The position numbers and the translations under genes were made by a program. From Sphingobium sp. SCG-1 (GTDB lineage Bacteria; Pseudomonadota; Alphaproteobacteria; Sphingomonadales; Sphingomonadaceae): DNA of 64,000 nucleotides. Of this stretch, positions 1 through 9,465 are shown piece after piece. Location of the stretch: assembly GCF_002953135.1 (NCBI RefSeq), contig NZ_CP026372.1, positions 992,001-1,056,000 of the forward strand. Reading direction: 5' to 3'. The notes under the pieces were generated by a model that was given only the letters and a program-made list of their open reading frames with translations, was not told the DNA's origin and did not search any database. Position 1 is the first letter of the stretch; each line of letters opens with the position of its first letter.

Positions 1-189
1 GACAATGTCGAGAAGCTGCCACGCCCGGCCAAGTCGAAGACTTCGCCCGAAGTGGAGCGCGATCGTCCGACGCCGGTCGCCCGCAATGTCGAGCGTATGG
101 CGATGCTGGATTCAAAACTTTTGGATGACCGCACGTTGGGGGATCTCAGCGCGCGTGCGGCAGGCGAAAAACGCAAAGGCAACCGCTGA
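1..189 (+). CDS. ftsL: FtsL-like division protein, 3' end only
   Basis: The first 62 codons read openly in frame 1 and end at a TGA that overlaps the ATG of the next gene. The visible tail is charged and rich in Lys, Arg and Asp and ends GEKRKGNR. No membrane segment is visible because the N-terminal half lies outside the window. FtsL is a small bitopic divisome protein, and in alphaproteobacteria it sits directly before the septal transpeptidase gene, as here. The assignment rests on position and character of the tail rather than on a domain, so it is moderate. Confidence 0.6.
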   Translation, partial: DNVEKLPRPAKSKTSPEVERDRPTPVARNVERMAMLDSKLLDDRTLGDLSARAAGEKRKGNR

Positions 190-1895
190 TGGCGACGCTG
201 GTCGTCCGTCCCGATCGTTCGCGTACAGGCGCGGACCGGGTCAACCTGACGGCGGTGGCGCATCAGCGGCTTGTGTTGCTGCTGATCCTGTTCGTCGGCA
301 TCACCAGCCTTATCGGCTTGCGGCTGGCATGGATGGGAGTGGCGACGTTCAGCAGCGAGCGGACGACCATTTCCGCAGGGGCTCTGCCGCGTGCCGACAT
401 CGTCGATCGCAATGGCGTGCCGCTTGCGCGTACGATGCAGGGCTATTCGATATCCGTACGGCCCGATCGGCTGATTGGTGAACCGGCGGAACTGGCGCGT
501 AAGCTCAACGAAATCTTTCCCGACGAACCGGCGGCCGAGTTCTACAAGAAGCTGACGGGCAAGGGCTGGGCCTATCTTCGCAAGCGCGCCCTGCCCGAGG
601 AAGTCGCGGCGGTGAACGCGCTGGGCGAAGTCGGCATCGAGTTTCCGCGCGAGAATGAGCGAGTCTATCCGCAACGCACTCTTGCCGCGCATGTGCTGGG
701 CTTTCCGCCCACGGACGGCGCGGGCGGCATGGGTGTGGAGCTTGCCTTCAATGACCAGCTTACGAAGCTTGGTGCGCAGGGCAAGTCGTTCGCGATCTCC
801 ATCGATACGCGCGTGCAGGCGGCACTGGAAAACGAACTCTACACGCAGATGATGGCGCAACGGGCGCGTGGTGCCGGTGGCATCATTCTGGACGCCAACA
901 CCGGCGAGGTCATCGCCATGGCATCGCTGCCCGTGTTCGATCCGAACAAGTTGACGCGGGACACGGCGAAAAGCTGCAACGATTCGGCGCGATGCAACGA
1001 CATGGTGCAGTCGCGTTACGAACTGGGTTCCACGTTCAAGCCGTTATCGATCGCGACAGCAATGGATCACGGCACGGTTACGTCGATGTCCAAACGCTAT
1101 GATGCGACGGCACCGCTGGCCGTGGCAGGGTTTCGTATCAAGGACGACCACCCCCTCGGCCGTTGGATCAACGTGCCTGAAACGCTGGTGCACAGCTCCA
1201 ATATCGCGACCGCACGAATTGCCGATGAAATGGGTGCGGCACCGATGCAGGCCATGTTCCGGTCGCTGGAATTTGATCGTCGGCCCAGCATCGAGTTGAA
1301 AGAACGCGCCGGCACATTGTGGCCCACGAACTGGGGCCGGATCACCACTATGACGGCGTCCTATGGACATGGCATAGCGGTCACGCCGATGCATCTGGCG
1401 AGCGCCTATGCGGCTTTGGTGAACGGCGGCATCTGGCGCCCTGCGACGATGCGCCGCCTGGCACCGGGGGAGGTGCCGCACGGTCGTCGCGTGTTTACTG
1501 CTGCCACGAGCGCCCGAATGCGGCAGCTTCTGCGGATGATCGTAGCCGCTGGCACAGGACGTAGCGCCGATGCAAAGGGTTTCCGCATCGGCGGCAAGAC
1601 CGGTTCCGCCGAAAAGCCGTTTGCAGGCGGTTATGCACATCATTCACTCGTGACGACTTTCGCATCCGCCTTTCCGATGGATAACCCTAAATATGTCGTC
1701 CTGACGATGATGGACGAACCGCAGGGCAATGCCGAGACGTTCGGCCTTCGCACCGCTGCATGGACCGCCGCGCCTGTTGTGAAACGGGTGGTGGAGCGTG
1801 TAGGACCGATGCTCGGTATCATTCCCGACGAGCGGCGCGACGTGGACATTTCCGAGTTGATGCCGCTTCTTTGGAAAGCAAAGGGCGAAGAATAA
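189..1895 (+). CDS. ftsI: Septal peptidoglycan transpeptidase (PBP3/FtsI)
   Basis: This class B penicillin-binding protein (568 residues) crosslinks septal peptidoglycan in the periplasm, working with FtsW. A cytoplasmic stub is followed by one membrane segment at about residues 28-50, the PBP dimer domain, then the transpeptidase domain. The active-site motifs are all visible: SxxK as STFK near residue 281, SxN as SSN near 336, and KTG near 470. Length is normal for the family. The ATG overlaps the stop of the upstream ftsL-like gene by one base and the stop overlaps the murE ATG, so translation is coupled along the dcw operon. Confidence 0.97.
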   Translation: MATLVVRPDRSRTGADRVNLTAVAHQRLVLLLILFVGITSLIGLRLAWMGVATFSSERTTISAGALPRADIVDRNGVPLARTMQGYSISVRPDRLIGEPAELARKLNEIFPDEPAAEFYKKLTGKGWAYLRKRALPEEVAAVNALGEVGIEFPRENERVYPQRTLAAHVLGFPPTDGAGGMGVELAFNDQLTKLGAQGKSFAISIDTRVQAALENELYTQMMAQRARGAGGIILDANTGEVIAMASLPVFDPNKLTRDTAKSCNDSARCNDMVQSRYELGSTFKPLSIATAMDHGTVTSMSKRYDATAPLAVAGFRIKDDHPLGRWINVPETLVHSSNIATARIADEMGAAPMQAMFRSLEFDRRPSIELKERAGTLWPTNWGRITTMTASYGHGIAVTPMHLASAYAALVNGGIWRPATMRRLAPGEVPHGRRVFTAATSARMRQLLRMIVAAGTGRSADAKGFRIGGKTGSAEKPFAGGYAHHSLVTTFASAFPMDNPKYVVLTMMDEPQGNAETFGLRTAAWTAAPVVKRVVERVGPMLGIIPDERRDVDISELMPLLWKAKGEE

Positions 1896-3322
1896 TGCGG
1901 CTGGACGCCTTGATCGAAGCGGTCGACCCAACGGCTTGCGCGACGCAAGTGACGGGCTTTGCCATCGACCATCGCAAGGTTGCGCCGGGGACTGTCTTCG
2001 GCGCGTTTCCGGGTGCGCGGTTCAATGGCGAAGACTTCATCGCCGACGCGATTGCCGCGGGCGCCATTGTAGTCGTAGCGCGGCCGTCGGCGGTGGTGAA
2101 CGGCGCGGTGCACCTTGCCGATGCAGAGCCGCGCCGCTTGTTCGCATCGCTTGCGGCAAAGTTCTTTGCGCCATTTCCGGAAACCGTCGTTGCGGTGACG
2201 GGCACGAACGGGAAGACGTCCACCGTCGAACTGACGCGTCAGTTGTGGCGGCTGATGGGTGAAAAATCCGCGTCCATCGGCACGTTGGGCGTCACCACCG
2301 CCATCGACCAGGTGTCCACCGGGCTGACGACGCCGGACATCGTGACGTTCCTCTCCAATATGTCGGGACTTAGTCGCGAAGGCATCACGCATGCGGCGTT
2401 CGAAGCGTCCAGCCATGGTCTCGACCAGTTTCGCACCGAAGGGCTGCCTGTAAAGGCGGCGGCATTCACGAACCTCGGTCGAGATCACCTCGATTATCAT
2501 GGCGACATGGACAGCTATTTCGATGCGAAGATGCGGCTGTTCGATGAAGTCGTGGCGGCGGATGGTGCGGCAGTGATCTGGGCGGACGATCCCAAGTCTG
2601 GCGACGTGATTGCGCGGGCCGAGCGGCGGGGACTGCGGGTCATGACGGTCGGGGCCGCGGGGACAGCCTTGAAGCTCGTGGATCGGACGCCGACGCATTT
2701 GGGGCAGACTTTGCTAATCGAGGCTGACGGCAAGCGGCACAAGGTGAACCTGCCGCTGATCGGTGCCTATCAGGCCGCTAACGCGCTGGTTTCGGCGGGA
2801 CTGGTCACCGCGACGGGTGGCGACACGTCTAGGGTGCTTGAGTTTTTGGGTCGCGTTCAGCCTGTGCGCGGGCGGCTGGAGCGGGCTGTCATCACGCGCG
2901 CCGGAGCGCCGGTCTATGTTGACTACGCACATACGCCTGATGGTCTGCGCGCTGCCATCGAAGCATTGCGCCCGCATACGCGTGGCAAGCTGATCGTCGT
3001 GTTCGGCGCGGGCGGCGATCGCGACACGGGCAAGCGTCCGCTGATGGGCGCTGTTGCTACTGAACTGGCGGACCTGGTGATCGTCACCGATGATAACCCC
3101 CGTTCGGAGGAGCCTTCCGCCATTCGTGCGGCCATCATGGCGGGGGCGCCGGGCGCGAGCGAAGTCGGCGGGCGTCGCGCGGCGATTGCCGCAGCGATTG
3201 CGCAGGCGGGCGCCGACGACATCGTGCTGCTGGCAGGCAAGGGGCATGAGCAGGGGCAGATTATCGGCGATCGCGTGCTGCCGTTCGACGACGTGACGGT
3301 GGCGCGGGAATGCGCGGAGTGA
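1895..3322 (+). CDS. murE: UDP-MurNAc-L-Ala-D-Glu:meso-diaminopimelate ligase
   Basis: MurE adds meso-diaminopimelate to the nucleotide-linked dipeptide in the cytoplasm. The 475-residue protein has the Mur ligase ATP-binding motif GTNGKTS at about residue 105 and the DNPR motif at about residue 399. DNPR is the family signature for meso-DAP rather than lysine specificity. The ATG at 1895 shares a base with the pbpB stop codon; an open frame continues upstream inside pbpB but the overlap start matches the expected N-terminus MRLDALIEA. Confidence 0.97.
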   Translation: MRLDALIEAVDPTACATQVTGFAIDHRKVAPGTVFGAFPGARFNGEDFIADAIAAGAIVVVARPSAVVNGAVHLADAEPRRLFASLAAKFFAPFPETVVAVTGTNGKTSTVELTRQLWRLMGEKSASIGTLGVTTAIDQVSTGLTTPDIVTFLSNMSGLSREGITHAAFEASSHGLDQFRTEGLPVKAAAFTNLGRDHLDYHGDMDSYFDAKMRLFDEVVAADGAAVIWADDPKSGDVIARAERRGLRVMTVGAAGTALKLVDRTPTHLGQTLLIEADGKRHKVNLPLIGAYQAANALVSAGLVTATGGDTSRVLEFLGRVQPVRGRLERAVITRAGAPVYVDYAHTPDGLRAAIEALRPHTRGKLIVVFGAGGDRDTGKRPLMGAVATELADLVIVTDDNPRSEEPSAIRAAIMAGAPGASEVGGRRAAIAAAIAQAGADDIVLLAGKGHEQGQIIGDRVLPFDDVTVARECAE

Positions 3323-3326
3323 CGCC

Positions 3327-4706
3327 TTGACCCCGCTCTGGACATCAGATGAAATCGCGGCGGCGGTGGACGGAACGGCGTCCGCCGCTTTTGCCGTTTC
3401 GGGCGTAGCCTTCGACAGCCGGGAAGTCGGGCCGGGCGACCTGTTCGTGGCGTTGAAGGGCGAAGCGACCGACGGCCACAAATATATCGATACGGCGTTG
3501 GCTGCTGGCGCTGCGGGCGTTCTGGTGAGCGAACCCGTAGAAGCGCCGCATGTGCTGGCGGCGGACAGCTTTTTTGCGTTGCAAGCGCTCGGCCGCGCGG
3601 CGCGTGCACGCACGGAGGCCAAGATCGTCGGAGTGACCGGGTCGGTCGGCAAGACGGGCACGAAGGAAGCGCTGTTTCAGGCGCTTGATCGCGCCGTGCC
3701 GGGCCACGCGCACCGTTCGGTCAAGAGCTACAACAACCATGTCGGTGTACCGCTCAGCCTGTCGCGGATGCCTGCCGCAAGTGCATTCGGTATCTTCGAG
3801 ATGGGGATGAACCATAGCGGCGAGCTATCCGCGCTGACGCAACTGGTCCGGCCGCATGTGGCTATCGTCACGGCTATTGCGCCCGCGCATATTGAGTTTT
3901 TCGCATCGGAAGATGCCATTGCCGACGCCAAGGCGGAGATTTTCGAAGGGCTGGAGCCGGGCGGCACGGCGATTATTCCCTTCGATAGTCCGCAATATGA
4001 TCGGCTGCGGCGACACGCGGAGCGCTTCGCCGCCAATGTCCTGAGCTTCGGCATGGGTCGGGATGCGGACATCAGGGCTGTGGAGGCGGTTCCGGCGGCG
4101 CAGGGCGGCACCCTGGTCACGGCCAAGCTGCCGACCGCGGACATCTGCTTCACCGTAGGCGCGCCGGGAGAACATTGGGTCACGAATGCGCTCGCCGTGC
4201 TGGGCGCCGTCGAGGCGGTGGGCGGCGATCTGGCGGCTGCGGGGTTGGCGCTGGCTGAACTGCCGGGTCTTGCCGGACGCGGTGCGCGCACGACGCTGTA
4301 CGTTCAGGGCCGCGATGCCTTGTTGATCGACGAAAGCTATAACGCCAATCCCCTGTCGATGGGCGCGACGCTGCGCCAATTGGGCAAGGAGAAGGCGGCG
4401 CGGCGAGTGGTCGTGCTCGGCGCGATGAAGGAGCTGGGGCATCGCAGTGCGGAACTGCACGCAGCGCTGGCGGAGCCGATTGCGGCCAGCGGTGTGGATT
4501 ATGCGATCCTTGTCGGCGAAGACATGACGCCGCTGGCGGAGCGCCTTGAAGGTCAGGTCGCTTTCGCGCATGTGCCCGACGCCGATAGCGCGAAGGCGCT
4601 GATCCTTTCGAAGGTTCAGCCCGGCGACGCGATCTTGGTGAAAGGTTCGAATAGTGTCGGCCTGTCGTGCGTAGTCGCGGCGCTGGCGGACGGGGGCAAG
4701 GCATAA
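3327..4706 (+). CDS. murF: UDP-MurNAc-tripeptide:D-alanyl-D-alanine ligase
   Basis: MurF adds the D-Ala-D-Ala dipeptide to complete the cytoplasmic UDP-MurNAc-pentapeptide. The protein has 459 residues, with an N-terminal UDP-binding domain (FDSREVGPGDLFVAL), the ATP-binding loop VTGSVGKTGTKE near residue 105, and the central-domain motif DESYNANP near residue 338. The start is TTG, four bases after the murE stop; the first residues MTPLWTSDEI agree with the family. The stop overlaps the mraY start by one base. Confidence 0.97.
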   Translation: MTPLWTSDEIAAAVDGTASAAFAVSGVAFDSREVGPGDLFVALKGEATDGHKYIDTALAAGAAGVLVSEPVEAPHVLAADSFFALQALGRAARARTEAKIVGVTGSVGKTGTKEALFQALDRAVPGHAHRSVKSYNNHVGVPLSLSRMPAASAFGIFEMGMNHSGELSALTQLVRPHVAIVTAIAPAHIEFFASEDAIADAKAEIFEGLEPGGTAIIPFDSPQYDRLRRHAERFAANVLSFGMGRDADIRAVEAVPAAQGGTLVTAKLPTADICFTVGAPGEHWVTNALAVLGAVEAVGGDLAAAGLALAELPGLAGRGARTTLYVQGRDALLIDESYNANPLSMGATLRQLGKEKAARRVVVLGAMKELGHRSAELHAALAEPIAASGVDYAILVGEDMTPLAERLEGQVAFAHVPDADSAKALILSKVQPGDAILVKGSNSVGLSCVVAALADGGKA

Positions 4707-5776
4707 TGTTGTACTGGCTGGCGCAGACGCTGGATTTCCAGGGGGTGTTCAACCTCGTCCGCTATCTGAGCTTCCGGACGGGCGCGGCGATCGCGACGGC
4801 GCTGGTGATCGGCCTTATCATCGGGCCGCGCTTCATCGGATGGCTGCGCGTGCGGCAAGGGAAGGGGCAACCGATCCGCGAGGACGGGCCGCAGAGCCAC
4901 CTCACCAAACGGGGTACGCCGACAATGGGGGGGTTGATGATCCTCACGTCGATGATCGCATCGGTGTTGCTGTGGATGAACCTGTCGTCGGTGTACGTGT
5001 GGGCATGTATCTTCGTGACGCTGGGCTTTGGCGCCATCGGTTTTATGGACGATTACGACAAGGTTACGAAGGCCAGCCACAAGGGACTCTCCGGCAAATT
5101 TCGGCTGCTGTGCGAATTCGCGATTGCTGGTTTTGCGGCGTGGCTGATCGTCGGGCACAACGGCACGGCGCTGTATGTCCCGTTCTGGAACGGCCCGGCG
5201 CTTAATCTCGGGCCGTTTTACTATGTCTTCGCGGCGTTCGTTATCGTGTCCTTCGGCAATGCGGTGAACCTTACGGATGGGCTGGACGGGCTTGCTACCA
5301 TGCCGGTCATCATCGCGAGCCTTGCGTTCATGCTGATCGTCTATCTGGTCGGGCGCGCGGACTTTGCGGAGTATCTCGGCATCCCCCATGTGCCGGGTGC
5401 GGGCGACCTCACCATTCTCTGCGGCGCGATCGTGGGTGCGGGCCTCGCCTTCCTTTGGTTCAACGCGCCCCCCGCTGCTGTATTCATGGGCGACACGGGG
5501 AGCCTGGCGCTGGGCGGCACGATCGGCGTGATCGCCGTCAGTGCGCACCATGAGATCGTGCTGGCCATCATCGGCGGATTATTCGTGGTCGAGGCGATGT
5601 CGGTGATAATCCAAGTGTTTTTCTATAAGCGAACCGGCAGGCGCGTGTTCAAGATGGCGCCGATCCACCATCATTTCGAGCAACTCGGCTGGGCTGAAGC
5701 GACGGTCGTGATACGGTTCTGGATTATCGCTTTCGTCCTGGCGCTGGCGGGCCTTGCGACTTTGAAGCTGCGATGA
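4706..5776 (+). CDS. mraY: Phospho-N-acetylmuramoyl-pentapeptide transferase
   Basis: MraY transfers phospho-MurNAc-pentapeptide to undecaprenyl phosphate, giving lipid I at the inner membrane. The 356-residue polytopic protein carries the family motifs: the substrate loop with SHLTKRGTPTMGG near residue 70, FMDDYDK near 114, the NAVNLTDGLDGLA box near 186, and the HHHFE motif near 323. About ten hydrophobic segments are visible. The ATG overlaps the murF stop and the gene overlaps murD by an ATGA junction. Confidence 0.97.
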   Translation: MLYWLAQTLDFQGVFNLVRYLSFRTGAAIATALVIGLIIGPRFIGWLRVRQGKGQPIREDGPQSHLTKRGTPTMGGLMILTSMIASVLLWMNLSSVYVWACIFVTLGFGAIGFMDDYDKVTKASHKGLSGKFRLLCEFAIAGFAAWLIVGHNGTALYVPFWNGPALNLGPFYYVFAAFVIVSFGNAVNLTDGLDGLATMPVIIASLAFMLIVYLVGRADFAEYLGIPHVPGAGDLTILCGAIVGAGLAFLWFNAPPAAVFMGDTGSLALGGTIGVIAVSAHHEIVLAIIGGLFVVEAMSVIIQVFFYKRTGRRVFKMAPIHHHFEQLGWAEATVVIRFWIIAFVLALAGLATLKLR

Positions 5777-7089
5777 TCGTCAGCCCGGCCTTTGCAGGGA
5801 AGACCTATGCCGTGCTCGGGCTGGCGCGAAGCGGCCTCGCGACCGTCGCGACGTTGGTCGCCAGCGGTGCCCACGTGGTGGCTTGGGATACGCGCGAGGA
5901 AGCGCAGGCGCTTGTCGCCGACAAGGCGGAGATCGCCGATCCGTTGACCATCGACTTGGCCGGGTTCGACGGCATCGTCGTTTCGCCCGGCGTTCCCCTC
6001 AACCGCCACCCCATTGCGGAGAAAGCGCGGGAGGCAGGTGTGCCGATCATCGGCGACATCGAACTCTTTGCGCTCGCCCGCCCGAGCTTGCCGCCGCATC
6101 GCGTGGTCGGCATCACCGGCACCAACGGCAAATCGACGACTACGGCGCTGATACATCACATCATTGAAAGCGCGGGCATAGCGACGCGCATGGGCGGCAA
6201 TATCGGACTGCCGATTCTGGGGCAGGAGCCATTGCCGGAGGGCGGCATCTATGTCCTTGAACTGTCGAGTTACCAGATCGACCTGACCTACAGCCTCGAT
6301 TGTGACGTTGCCGTTCTGCTGAACATCACGCCCGATCATCTGGATCGCTATGATGGGTTCGATGGCTATGTGGGCTCCAAAGCGCGGCTGTTCGAAATGC
6401 AGAGTGAGGGGCATGACGCCGTTGTAGCGATTGACGATGAGCCAAGCCGGGCCATCGCCACGCAGGTCTCGGCACGGCTGCATTCCGTTTCCGCACTCGA
6501 CGTCGATACCGCAGCCCAGGCGCTCTGGCCATCACTGCAAGGGCCGCATAACGCGCAAAATGCTGCTGTCGCCGTGGCTGTTGGCCGGGCATTGGGTATC
6601 ACCGACGCGGTCATAGAATCCGCCCTGGCGACCTTCTCCAGCCTGCCGCACCGGATGCAACGGGTGACCGAAGTCAACGGCGTCCTATATGTGAACGACA
6701 GCAAGGCCACCAATGCCGCTTCCACCGCGCCCGCACTCGCAGCCTATCCAGCTGTTGAGGGCAAGCCGCGCATACACTGGATTTTGGGTGGCGTTGCTAA
6801 GACCGACAATCTGGACGAATGCGTTCCCTATTATGGCAATGTCGCCCATGCCTATACGATGGGAGAGTCCGGCCATATGTTCGCCGAGCTTCTTCGCCCG
6901 CACATGGAAGTGGATGATAGCGAGATGTTGCTGACTGCCGTGCGTCGGACCGCGCGCGTGGCGCAACCGGGAGACGTCGTGCTGCTGTCGCCAGCCTGTG
7001 CGTCGTTCGATCAGTTTCGCGATTTCGAGGCGCGGGGCGATGCGTTTGTCGCGGCGGTGAAGGCATTGGAGGAACCCGACAATGGCTAG
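5773..7089 (+). CDS. murD: UDP-MurNAc-L-alanine:D-glutamate ligase
   Basis: MurD adds D-glutamate to UDP-MurNAc-L-Ala. The 438-residue protein shows an N-terminal nucleotide-binding fold (YAVLGLARSGLA), the ATP loop GITGTNGKSTTTALI near residue 115, and the central motif NDSKATNAAST near residue 313. It starts within the mraY stop (ATGA) and ends 8 bases inside ftsW, consistent with translational coupling. Confidence 0.97.
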   Translation: MIVSPAFAGKTYAVLGLARSGLATVATLVASGAHVVAWDTREEAQALVADKAEIADPLTIDLAGFDGIVVSPGVPLNRHPIAEKAREAGVPIIGDIELFALARPSLPPHRVVGITGTNGKSTTTALIHHIIESAGIATRMGGNIGLPILGQEPLPEGGIYVLELSSYQIDLTYSLDCDVAVLLNITPDHLDRYDGFDGYVGSKARLFEMQSEGHDAVVAIDDEPSRAIATQVSARLHSVSALDVDTAAQALWPSLQGPHNAQNAAVAVAVGRALGITDAVIESALATFSSLPHRMQRVTEVNGVLYVNDSKATNAASTAPALAAYPAVEGKPRIHWILGGVAKTDNLDECVPYYGNVAHAYTMGESGHMFAELLRPHMEVDDSEMLLTAVRRTARVAQPGDVVLLSPACASFDQFRDFEARGDAFVAAVKALEEPDNG

Positions 7090-8299
7090 CGGCAGCTTCA
7101 AGCCCGGCAGGCTCGTGAACGGTCTCCGCGGCAAGACGGTGCCGCGCGAGCGGACGGCGCTTGCCATCTGGTTCTGGGAAATCGACCGCGTGCTGCTGTC
7201 GTTGATCGCGGTGCTGATCGCGATTGGGCTGGTGGCTGTCGCGGCGGCATCGCCCGTCGCGGCAATCGATCGCTCGACCAGCCAGGTCGCCGTCAATCCG
7301 CTGATCTACTTCTATCGCCAGCTCATGTGGGTCGGCATAGGCCTGCCGGTGATGCTGGTCATTTCGATGCTGCCTCGAACGCAGGCGCGCAGGCTTGCCG
7401 TCGTATTGACGGCCGTATTTCTGGTCATGATGCTGCTCGTGCCGGTGCTGGGAAACTCCATTAATGGCGCGAAACGCTGGATCGACTTGCCCGGTATCCG
7501 CTTCCAGCCTTCGGAGTTTCTAAAGCCCGCCTTCGTTGTCACGCTGGCGTGGCTGCTGTCCCTGCGTGGCAAGGATGCGAGCCTTCCGGTGATTCCGATA
7601 AGCGGCATGCTGACGGCGTTCGTGGCGCTTTTGCTGATGCGCCAGCCGGACTTCGGGCAGACCGTAATATTCTGCGCAGTGTGGAGTGCGCTGCTTCTGC
7701 TGTCCGGCGTGTCGATGAAAGCCATCGGCGCGCTGGTGGGCGCGGCGATGGGTTTGTTCGTGCTGACCTATATGTTCTACGAAAACGGCCGCAACCGCAT
7801 CAATGACTTCCTGGGATTGGGCGTAGCTACTGACACTGGGCCGGATCAGGCCGATCTGGCGCACAAGACCATCACCAACGGCGGCTTCACCGGCGTCGGT
7901 CCGGGGGGTGGGCAGGCGAAGTTCCACCTTCCCGAGGCGCATACCGACTATATCTTCTCCGTCATCGGCGAGGAATTCGGGCTGCTGGCGTGCATCGGCA
8001 TTGCGATCGTCTATCTGGCGATCATCGTCCGGGTGCTGCTACGCCTGCTGGACGAAGAGGACAGCTTCATCATACTGGCGGCGGCGGGCCTGACGACGGA
8101 ACTCGGATTGCAGGCGATCATCAATATGGGCGTCAACGCGCATATATTTCCATCAAAGGGCATGACGCTCCCCTTTATCAGCTATGGCGGCTCCTCTATG
8201 ATCGCGCTTTGCATCGGGGTCGGTCTGTTGCTGGCGTTCACACGTCGCAACCCCTTCATGGACCGCAGCCCCTATGTCGTGAAATGGAGCGGTCGATGA
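7082..8299 (+). CDS. ftsW: Peptidoglycan glycosyltransferase FtsW
   Basis: FtsW is the SEDS-family polymerase that makes septal glycan strands together with the FtsI partner encoded earlier in this operon. The 405-residue protein has a basic cytoplasmic N-terminus and about ten membrane segments. Family signatures include NGAKRWIDLPG with the nearby PSEF, and the C-terminal GMTLPFISYGGSSM. It overlaps murD upstream by 8 bases and murG downstream by 4. Confidence 0.96.
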   Translation: MASGSFKPGRLVNGLRGKTVPRERTALAIWFWEIDRVLLSLIAVLIAIGLVAVAAASPVAAIDRSTSQVAVNPLIYFYRQLMWVGIGLPVMLVISMLPRTQARRLAVVLTAVFLVMMLLVPVLGNSINGAKRWIDLPGIRFQPSEFLKPAFVVTLAWLLSLRGKDASLPVIPISGMLTAFVALLLMRQPDFGQTVIFCAVWSALLLLSGVSMKAIGALVGAAMGLFVLTYMFYENGRNRINDFLGLGVATDTGPDQADLAHKTITNGGFTGVGPGGGQAKFHLPEAHTDYIFSVIGEEFGLLACIGIAIVYLAIIVRVLLRLLDEEDSFIILAAAGLTTELGLQAIINMGVNAHIFPSKGMTLPFISYGGSSMIALCIGVGLLLAFTRRNPFMDRSPYVVKWSGR

Positions 8300-9465
8300 G
8301 CATATCCCGTCACTTCGTTCTCGCTGCGGGCGGGACCGGGGGGCACATGATCCCCGCTTATGCGGTGGCGAAGGAATTGACGGCGCGTGGCCACCACGTT
8401 GCGCTGGTGACGGACGAGCGCGGCGCGAAAATTCCCGGCATCTTCGAGGATATGCAGGTGCATGTCCTGCCAGCGGGGCGGATGCAGGGTGGACCCTTGG
8501 GCTGGCTGCGCGGGTTGAAGGCGATCCTGGCCGGGCGCGCGATGGCGATGCGGCTGTATGAGACGTTCCAGCCGACGGCGGTGGTCGGTTTCGGCGGATA
8601 TCCTGCGATGCCTGCCGTGCTTGCTGCTTTCAAGATGGGGATACCTACAGCGCTGCACGAACAGAACGCGGTACTGGGCCGCGTCAATCGGCTGTTGGCG
8701 CGCAAGGTGGATGCCATTGCGACGGCTTATCCGATCGTGGAACGGCTGGCCGACAAGCATGCGGGCAAGGTGCATCTCATCGGCAATCCCGTGCGCGAAG
8801 AAGTCATGGCGCTCCGCGACGAGGAGTTCCCGGCGCTGACGGACGAGAGCGTCTTCCGCTTGCTGGTGACTGGCGGCAGTCAGGGTGCGACGATCCTTTC
8901 CAGCGTCGTGCCCAATGGCCTCGCGCTGCTGCCCGTTGGCCTCCGCCGCCGTTTGCAGGTGACGCAGCAATGCCGGGCCGAAGATATCGAGAAGGTGCGG
9001 CAGACCTATGCCGAAATGGAAATCCCGGCCGATCTGTCGACCTATATCGGCGACATGGCCGAGAAGCTGAACTGGGCGCATCTCGTGATTGCGCGGGCGG
9101 GCGCATCGACGATTGCGGAACTGACGACAGCTGGCCGTCCCGCGATCCTTATACCGCTGCCGACTGCAATGGACGATCATCAGACGGCGAATGTGCGGGA
9201 GATGGTCGAGAGCGGCGGCGCGCGGTCCATCCCGCAATCGCAATTCACGCCGGTGGAACTCGCCAAGCAGATGCAGAAGATGGCGATGGAACCGGGCGCG
9301 CTGGCCAATGCTGCTAAGCGCGCACGTGCTTGCGGTCGCCCCTATGCCGCGCGTGATATGGCAGACCTTCTTGAAAGTATTGGACAAGCCCCGATCATGA
9401 ACGATCCCCTGCGGACCACGCCGCCCGCGCCTTCCAGCCTGACGTTGCAGGGCGTTCCGGCATGA
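8296..9465 (+). CDS. murG: Undecaprenyldiphospho-muramoylpentapeptide GlcNAc transferase
   Basis: MurG converts lipid I to lipid II by adding GlcNAc at the inner face of the membrane. The 389-residue GT28 glycosyltransferase has the N-terminal GGTGGHMIPA loop, GFGGYPAMPA near residue 97, a second glycine loop TGGSQGA, and the UDP-GlcNAc site around RAGASTIAEL. The ATG at 8296 overlaps the ftsW stop. An open frame extends far upstream inside ftsW but has no homology there. A short proline-rich tail after residue 370 is ordinary for sphingomonads as far as can be judged. Confidence 0.97.
   Translation: MSISRHFVLAAGGTGGHMIPAYAVAKELTARGHHVALVTDERGAKIPGIFEDMQVHVLPAGRMQGGPLGWLRGLKAILAGRAMAMRLYETFQPTAVVGFGGYPAMPAVLAAFKMGIPTALHEQNAVLGRVNRLLARKVDAIATAYPIVERLADKHAGKVHLIGNPVREEVMALRDEEFPALTDESVFRLLVTGGSQGATILSSVVPNGLALLPVGLRRRLQVTQQCRAEDIEKVRQTYAEMEIPADLSTYIGDMAEKLNWAHLVIARAGASTIAELTTAGRPAILIPLPTAMDDHQTANVREMVESGGARSIPQSQFTPVELAKQMQKMAMEPGALANAAKRARACGRPYAARDMADLLESIGQAPIMNDPLRTTPPAPSSLTLQGVPA

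Noticed and set aside
1640..2698. Long minus-strand open frame opposite pbpB and murE
   Set aside because: Composition is His/Arg-rich with no motif, and it lies opposite two certain genes.
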